Source of the DNA: an uncultured Bacteroidales bacterium
GTDB taxonomy: Bacteria > Bacteroidota > Bacteroidia > Bacteroidales > Paludibacteraceae
Direction: 5' to 3'
Assembly (NCBI GenBank): GCA_937891905.1
Contig: CALATT010000053.1
Location: forward strand, 1-37,400
DNA length: 37,400 bases
The first letter of the stretch is position 1. Each line of letters begins with the position of its first letter. Both the position numbers and the translations under genes were made by a program. Below, piece after piece: positions 33,145 through 37,400 of this stretch. The notes beneath the pieces are model-generated. The model ran no database searches. It was not told the DNA's origin and saw only the letters and a list, made by a program, of their open reading frames with translations.

Positions 33145-33324
33145 GAACCCACCACCGCTATGCTTTCAGCCCACGCGGCTTCGAGCGTAAACAACTAATC
33201 CGCATTTTATGCGAGCATAAATGCGCCTTAATTTTTACTCTCGTCGCAGACGATTTAACAAATCGCTGCTGGGTTCTTACAAAAACGCGTTCGTTTTACT
33301 CACTAATAAAAAAGCGCTACGCTT
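33145..33324. repeat. Hairpin-dense element, possible MITE or structured RNA
   Basis: Within 32766-33414, which otherwise holds only a promoter and the G10 tract, GAACCCA (33145-33151) and TGGGTTC (33270-33276) form outer inverted repeats. Inside and beyond are hairpins: CGCATTTTATGC/GCATAAATGCG (33201-33225), CGTC-GCA-GACG (33242-33252), CGATTT-AAC-AAATCG (33251-33265), AAAACG-CGTT-CGTTTT (33282-33297) and AAGCG-CTA-CGCTT (33312-33324). No target-site duplication was found. An open frame of 139 codons over it (33027-33446, plus) has no protein-like character. Confidence 0.5.
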
Positions 33325-33414
33325 CAAAAACAATTACAAATTCTCAACCTGTACCAGATCTTAAAAGTAGAAAAAATGTTTTTTTTAGTGGGATAGTGGA
33401 TTATATGACCTCGG

Positions 33415-34545
33415 TTAGTGAGTGGTGCGGAGCCAGTATGCCATAAAATGGTCATACACAGAATAAATGCCTTGCTCCAGCGTGATAAAATCTTTATCCA
33501 ATAGTCCTCGTATGGCGGATTGAACGGAACTGGCAGACAGTAAGTTGTATTTCTCTACAAATGCAGCAGATGTGACAGATTTAGTGGGGCCATTTTTAGA
33601 TAAGGCAATCAAAACATTCTTTTGCTTCTCTGGTAAGCGGAAAAGAATCTCTTCGTATCCATACGACTGCGTTTTGACTGTGTAGTCTAATGCTTCTTGC
33701 ACATTCTCGCGTGTGCAGGATGCTCCTACTGCGGTGGCTGCATAGAGAGTATTAAATAACTTCTGAGAATACCAAGTTACACCATTGCTGATTGCATAAA
33801 CAGCTTCGGTGACACCATCTGCTAAGGTGCGACCTCCTTCAGCAAAAAGTGATTTTGCAAACGCATCGTATTTATTCATTGGAATACTATCCAGATGCAT
33901 GATAGACACGCTTTGGTAAAAAGGGCGTGAGGCATTCATAAACATAGCACTCATGGTGTGGCGTTGGCTTCCTGCGAAAATAAACTGCGCATTATGGCAG
34001 CGCTGTACATGCGTGCGCAATAGTGCTTCTATATTCTTTTCCGGGAAAGTGCCTATTTGTTGGAATTCGTCTATTGCTACAATACATGGTCTGTCTGCTA
34101 ATTCTATATAGCGGAAGATTTCTTCCAGGGTTGTTTCTGATGATTTAATGTCGCCAATCTGTACATTGAATGTTGGTTCGCCTAGTGGTGAAAAAGTTAT
34201 TCCGGGTTGTATAGATCGCATTGTTTCCCAAAAACGCTGCATGGCTCGCATGCCATATGGTTTTAGTCGTGAGAGTATTTCGCGGCTGAGTTTTTGTACG
34301 AACTCGCGCAGCGATTGCGCATCGTAAATATCGATAAAGAATGTATAATAATGATTTTGTATATCCGTGTTGTTGAATAAGTGCTGTATCAATCCGCTTT
34401 TGCCCATGCGGCGCGTAGCAATAAGTGCTATATTGTTGCCGTTCTCTATTTCTTGAACCAACTGCTTGGCCTCCTCCTGTCTGTCGCAGAAGTAATGCGG
34501 TCCTTCGTACCCGCTGATAATGAATGGATTAAATGGCTTTCTCAT
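33415..34545 (-). CDS. AAA-type ATPase of the archaeal ATPase_2 family
   Basis: A 376-residue P-loop ATPase. The Walker A is ATRRMGKSG (43-51) and the Walker B is CIVAIDEFQQIG with D159 and E160. FIFAGSQRHTM holds a sensor-like polar residue. A C-terminal winged-helix domain (about 315-372) starts near LIALSKNGPTKSV. The N-terminus MRKPFNPFIISGYEGPHYFCDR with a following DRQEE box is typical of the family, which is abundant in Bacteroidales and Archaea and is mostly uncharacterised; many members sit in variable regions. It has its own promoter at 34594-34625 and ends 90 nt from the hairpin-dense element. No partner gene is visible. Confidence 0.85.
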   Translation of the reverse strand: MRKPFNPFIISGYEGPHYFCDRQEEAKQLVQEIENGNNIALIATRRMGKSGLIQHLFNNTDIQNHYYTFFIDIYDAQSLREFVQKLSREILSRLKPYGMRAMQRFWETMRSIQPGITFSPLGEPTFNVQIGDIKSSETTLEEIFRYIELADRPCIVAIDEFQQIGTFPEKNIEALLRTHVQRCHNAQFIFAGSQRHTMSAMFMNASRPFYQSVSIMHLDSIPMNKYDAFAKSLFAEGGRTLADGVTEAVYAISNGVTWYSQKLFNTLYAATAVGASCTRENVQEALDYTVKTQSYGYEEILFRLPEKQKNVLIALSKNGPTKSVTSAAFVEKYNLLSASSVQSAIRGLLDKDFITLEQGIYSVYDHFMAYWLRTTH

Positions 34546-34593
34546 TTTATTGCTTTATGATTATTATAAAAAGGTAAAATTGTAATTCGGTGC

Positions 34594-34625
34594 AAAGGTA
34601 CTGCTTTTTTTTGAAATATGCAAAT
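34594..34625 (-). promoter_or_regulatory. Bacteroides-type promoter of the ATPase gene
   Basis: On the minus strand TTTG (34625-34622), 20 nt, then TACCTTTG (34601-34594) is a full match 48 nt before the start. The stretch AAAAGCAGTACCTTTGCAC is almost the same as in the greA-operon promoter. Confidence 0.85.
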
Positions 34626-34730
34626 GATTTTTAATATTGAGTTTAAAAACCAACAAAAAAATAGAAATTTTTTATCAACTACCGAGTTCTGAGTATAGAT
34701 AGTCTAATTAGATGAAATAGTGCGACCTAT

Positions 34731-34763
34731 GATAGTCTCGTAATAGTCTCGTGATTGAGTCGT
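34731..34763. repeat. 11-nt direct repeats, 3 units
   Basis: GATAGTCTCGT, AATAGTCTCGT and the more diverged GATTGAGTCGT follow each other. They lie in the divergent spacer 34546-35034, about 110 nt upstream of the str promoter. Apart from these repeats, the two promoters and the str leader, I see nothing else in this spacer. Confidence 0.65.
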
Positions 34764-34874
34764 AAAACAACCCGTACTTTTTCGAAAAAAAACACGGAAT
34801 TGGGTGGGGAAGTGGGTTAAAATGCTAAGAATAGGTTACAAAATACACTTTTTATCATCTTTTTTATAAAAAAG

Positions 34875-34906
34875 TTTGGTCATGTCGGGAAAAAGTAGTA
34901 TCTTTG
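34875..34906 (+). promoter_or_regulatory. Bacteroides-type promoter of the str operon
   Basis: TTTG (34875-34878), 20 nt, then TATCTTTG (34899-34906) matches the consensus. Transcription should start near 34913, leaving a leader of about 120 nt. Confidence 0.85.
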
Positions 34907-34927
34907 CAAGCTTTTTCGCGTGAACGG

Positions 34928-34996
34928 GTTCTCTCGCACACATGTATATATAGAAAGAACTGGTGCAGGAGCGAGCGAAACGCGAGAAAGAGGAAC
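34928..34996 (+). promoter_or_regulatory. Structured leader of the rpsL operon
   Basis: GTTCTCTCGC (34928-34937) can pair with GCGAGA...GAAC (34982-34987 and 34993-34996) with a 5-nt bulge, closing a loop that contains further GC-rich self-complementary parts (GCGAGCGAAACGCG). Ribosomal-protein leaders often bind a product of the operon; such control here is inference. Confidence 0.45.
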
Positions 34997-35034
34997 AAGT
35001 TAAATCAAATTATTAATCAACAAAAAAAGTTACA

Positions 35035-35415
35035 ATGCCTACAATTCAACAATTAGTTAGAAAAGGAAGAGCAGTACTGGAGGATAAGAGTAAGAGCCCA
35101 GCGCTCGATAGCTGTCCTCAGCGTCGTGGTGTTTGTGTACGCGTTTACACAACTACCCCTAAGAAACCTAACTCCGCAATGCGTAAGGTTGCCCGTGTGC
35201 GCCTGACCAACACCAAAGAGGTGAACGCATACATTCCAGGAGAAGGACACAACTTGCAAGAGCACAGCATCGTGATGGTGCGTGGTGGTCGTGTAAAAGA
35301 CCTCCCAGGTGTTCGTTATCACATCGTTCGTGGTACATTGGATACCGCTGGTGTGGCTAACCGTTTGCAACGCCGCTCTAAATACGGAGCTAAGCGTCCA
35401 AAAGCTAAAAAGTAA
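35035..35415 (+). CDS. rpsL: 30S ribosomal protein S12
   Basis: S12 lies at the decoding centre of the 30S subunit and helps control accuracy. The 126-residue protein is full length with the signature TTTPKKPNSAMRKVARVRL. Lys43 is the wild-type streptomycin-sensitive residue, and GRVKDLPGVRYH carries the wild-type Lys88 region and the Asp that RimO methylthiolates. The start at 35035 follows an A-rich sequence without a Shine-Dalgarno. It is the first gene of the str operon. Confidence 0.98.
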   Translation: MPTIQQLVRKGRAVLEDKSKSPALDSCPQRRGVCVRVYTTTPKKPNSAMRKVARVRLTNTKEVNAYIPGEGHNLQEHSIVMVRGGRVKDLPGVRYHIVRGTLDTAGVANRLQRRSKYGAKRPKAKK

Positions 35416-35503
35416 TTATACTGTTCTAACTTGAATTAACTAACATGTTCCATACTTGGGACGATTAACAAATGGGTTGATGGTTGAGTAAGAGAGTGGA
35501 GGA

Positions 35504-35559
35504 GGATTTGAGATTTTGGATTTTAGAATTTAGGATTTAGATTTTAGAATTTAGATTTT
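35504..35559. repeat. Heptamer array AGATTTT/AGAATTT, 8 units
   Basis: The units are GGATTTG, AGATTTT, GGATTTT, AGAATTT, AGGATTT, AGATTTT, AGAATTT and AGATTTT, at an exact 7-nt period. It is the longest array of this kind here and lies in the 195-nt rpsL-rpsG spacer, unusually long for an str operon. I see no gene or promoter in that spacer. Confidence 0.9.
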
Positions 35560-35610
35560 AACCGAAGCTCGCTGAAGAGACAGACAACCGACAAAAAATT
35601 ATTTAAAACA

Positions 35611-36087
35611 ATGAGAAAAGCAAAACCACAAAAACGAGTGATCCTTCCGGATCCAGTTTATGGCGAAGTGATGGTGGCTAAGTTTGTAAACCACCTGATG
35701 CTGGACGGTAAGAAGAATACTGCATATGGTGTATTCTATACCGCACTGGGCGTAGTTGACCAGAAGATGAAGCAAGATGATAAGACATCTTTGGATATCT
35801 GGAAACAAGCTCTTGATAACATTACTCCTCTTGTGGAGGTTAAGTCTAAGCGTATTGGTGGTGCTACCTTCCAGGTTCCTACTGAGATTCGCGCAGACCG
35901 CAAAGAGTCTATTGCTATGAAGAATATGATCCTATTCGCACGCAAGCGCGGTGGTCGTTCAATGGCAGAGAAGCTTGCTGCTGAGATTATGGATGCATTT
36001 AACAACCAAGGTGGTGCCTTCAAGCGTAAAGAGGATATGCACCGCATGGCAGAAGCTAACCGTGCATTCGCACACTTCCGTTTCTAA
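35611..36087 (+). CDS. rpsG: 30S ribosomal protein S7
   Basis: S7 nucleates assembly of the 30S head and contacts tRNA at the E site. The 158-residue protein is complete, with MRKAKPQKRVILPDPVYG, the family's GGATFQVPTEI segment and the C-terminal REDMHRMAEANRAFAHFRF-like end (here KEDMHRMAEANRAFAHFRF). It is the middle gene of the str operon, 52 nt before fusA. Confidence 0.98.
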   Translation: MRKAKPQKRVILPDPVYGEVMVAKFVNHLMLDGKKNTAYGVFYTALGVVDQKMKQDDKTSLDIWKQALDNITPLVEVKSKRIGGATFQVPTEIRADRKESIAMKNMILFARKRGGRSMAEKLAAEIMDAFNNQGGAFKRKEDMHRMAEANRAFAHFRF

Positions 36088-36139
36088 TATGTGCCTGCGC
36101 GCGTAATATATATACGGAATAGAGTGAAAAGTTAAGACA

Positions 36140-37400
36140 ATGGCTAAACACGATTTAAAATTAAACAGAAATATCGGTATCATGGCTCACATTGATGCCG
36201 GTAAGACTACTACCTCAGAGCGTATCTTGTTCTACACTGGTTTGACACACAAAATCGGTGAGGTGCACGATGGTGCAGCTACCATGGACTGGATGGAGCA
36301 AGAGCAAGAGCGTGGTATTACTATTACTTCTGCTGCTACTACTACTTATTGGCAATATGCTGGCAATAAGTATAAAATCAACTTGATTGACACTCCGGGA
36401 CACGTTGACTTTACCGTTGAGGTAGAGCGTTCATTGCGTATCTTGGACGGTGCTGTGGCTGCGTTCTGCGCTGTAGGTGGTGTACAACCACAGTCAGAGA
36501 CCGTATGGCGTCAAGCTGATAAATACAACGTACCACGTTTGTGCTACGTAAACAAAATGGACCGTTCTGGTGCTAACTTCTTCGACGTAGTTACCCAAAT
36601 CAAGGAGGTGCTTGGTGCTAATCCTTGTCCAATCCAAATTCCTATCGGTGCTGAGGAGACTTTCAAGGGCGTAGTTGACCTTGTGACTATGAAGGCATGT
36701 GTATGGAATGATGAGACAATGGGTTCTAACTACACTGTTGAGGAGATTCCAGCAAACCTCGTTGATGAGGCTGCAGAGTGGCGCGACAAAATGCTCGAGA
36801 CTATCGCTGAGTTCGATGATGCTTTGATGGAGAAGTACTTCTCTGATCCTGAGACTATTACTGAGGATGAGATTCGTGCTGCTATCCGCAAAGGTTGCTT
36901 GAGCATGCAAATTTTCCCAATGGTTTGTGGTTCTTCATTCAAGAACAAAGGTGTGCAAACTATGCTTGACGCTGTGTGCGCATACTTGCCAAGCCCAATG
37001 GATACTCCAATCATCGACGGTACAGACCCTGCAACTGGCGAGGCTGTAACTCGTACTCCAGATGATGAGGATCCTTTGTGCGCTCTTGCGTTTAAGATTG
37101 CTACTGACCCATACGTAGGTCGCTTGTGCTTCTTCCGTGTGTATAGTGGTAAGTTGGATGCGGGTTCTTATGTTTACAACCCACGTTCTGGCAAACGCGA
37201 GCGTATCTCTCGTATCTTCCAAATGCACTCTAACCGTCAAAACCCAGTTGAGACTATTCTCGCAGGTGATATCGGTGCAGGTGTAGGTTTCAAGGATATT
37301 CGTACTGGTGACACATTGTGCGCTGAGGACAAACCAATCGTATTGGAGTCTATCGAGTTCCCAGCACCAGTGATCGGTATCTCTGTAGAGCCTAAGAGTC
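36140..37400 (+). CDS. fusA: Elongation factor G, 5' part only
   Basis: EF-G is the GTPase that drives translocation on the ribosome. The frame opens at the ATG at 36140 and runs without a stop to the window end, giving 420 codons of an expected 700 or so. The GTPase motifs are intact: G1 AHIDAGKTT (16-24), G2 RGITITSAA, G3 DTPGHVDF and G4 NKMD. After these come the domain G' insertion and the start of domain II. It follows rpsG in the canonical order. Confidence 0.97.
   Translation, partial: MAKHDLKLNRNIGIMAHIDAGKTTTSERILFYTGLTHKIGEVHDGAATMDWMEQEQERGITITSAATTTYWQYAGNKYKINLIDTPGHVDFTVEVERSLRILDGAVAAFCAVGGVQPQSETVWRQADKYNVPRLCYVNKMDRSGANFFDVVTQIKEVLGANPCPIQIPIGAEETFKGVVDLVTMKACVWNDETMGSNYTVEEIPANLVDEAAEWRDKMLETIAEFDDALMEKYFSDPETITEDEIRAAIRKGCLSMQIFPMVCGSSFKNKGVQTMLDAVCAYLPSPMDTPIIDGTDPATGEAVTRTPDDEDPLCALAFKIATDPYVGRLCFFRVYSGKLDAGSYVYNPRSGKRERISRIFQMHSNRQNPVETILAGDIGAGVGFKDIRTGDTLCAEDKPIVLESIEFPAPVIGISVEPKS

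Noticed and set aside
33027..33446. Plus-strand open frame of 139 codons over the hairpin-dense element
   Set aside because: The translation has no signal, domain or regular composition, it runs over stem-loops, and it overlaps the end of the ATPase gene; it is more likely non-coding.
31908..34545. Prophage or defence island around the BRO-N gene and ATPase
   Set aside because: No integrase, structural phage gene, nuclease or methylase is nearby; two family members with separate promoters are not enough.

Overview
The window looks like a chromosomal segment of a Bacteroidota, most likely a member of the Bacteroidales. Several signals agree. Five promoters have the Bacteroides form TTTG-N20-TAnnTTTG. 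There is a PorW/SprE-type lipoprotein of the type IX secretion system (T9SS), and several large secreted proteins end in T9SS-like C-terminal domains. A DUF5715 lipoprotein and an rpsL-rpsG-fusA operon are also present. Most genes lack a Shine-Dalgarno (SD) sequence. The species cannot be named from the sequence.

Layout. Positions 1-4385 (+) hold a GxxExxY protein, a thioredoxin-fold lipoprotein, nagB, cysS and a DUF5715 lipoprotein. Positions 4386-8724 (-) hold a small membrane protein, parE, an aldo/keto reductase, a HIT protein, greA and an unlisted 33-codon gene. The leader of this unit carries two terminator-like hairpins. miaB (-) follows at 8979-10328, then a tRNA-Pro(GGG) with its own promoter and terminator (+, 10363-10536). 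Positions 10563-24170 (-) look like one six-gene transcription unit read from a promoter at 24139-24170. In order it encodes a 379-aa secreted protein, a 434-aa secreted protein, a 2091-aa repeat protein, an SH3-like/beta-barrel outer membrane protein, TsaB and PorW/SprE. Positions 24224-31812 (-) hold three more surface or envelope proteins of 597, 277 and 1566 aa. Positions 31908-34545 (-) hold a BRO-N/DinD-like protein and an AAA-type ATPase, separated by a spacer with a G10 tract and a cluster of small hairpins. Positions 34875-37400 (+) are the str operon (rpsL, rpsG, fusA cut by the window edge).

How the parts fit. The middle 18 kb is a surface-protein locus. Its clients carry Sec signal peptides and T9SS-like tails, and the same unit encodes PorW, which in known species links the T9SS motor to its translocon. 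The rest is housekeeping: translation, tRNA modification, topology and amino-sugar metabolism.

The most unusual signal is not a gene. Seven short arrays with a 7-nt period and one with an 8-nt period sit in spacers between co-directional genes. Each has a different unit sequence, and two run over the stop codon of the upstream gene. I know of no described element that explains them.
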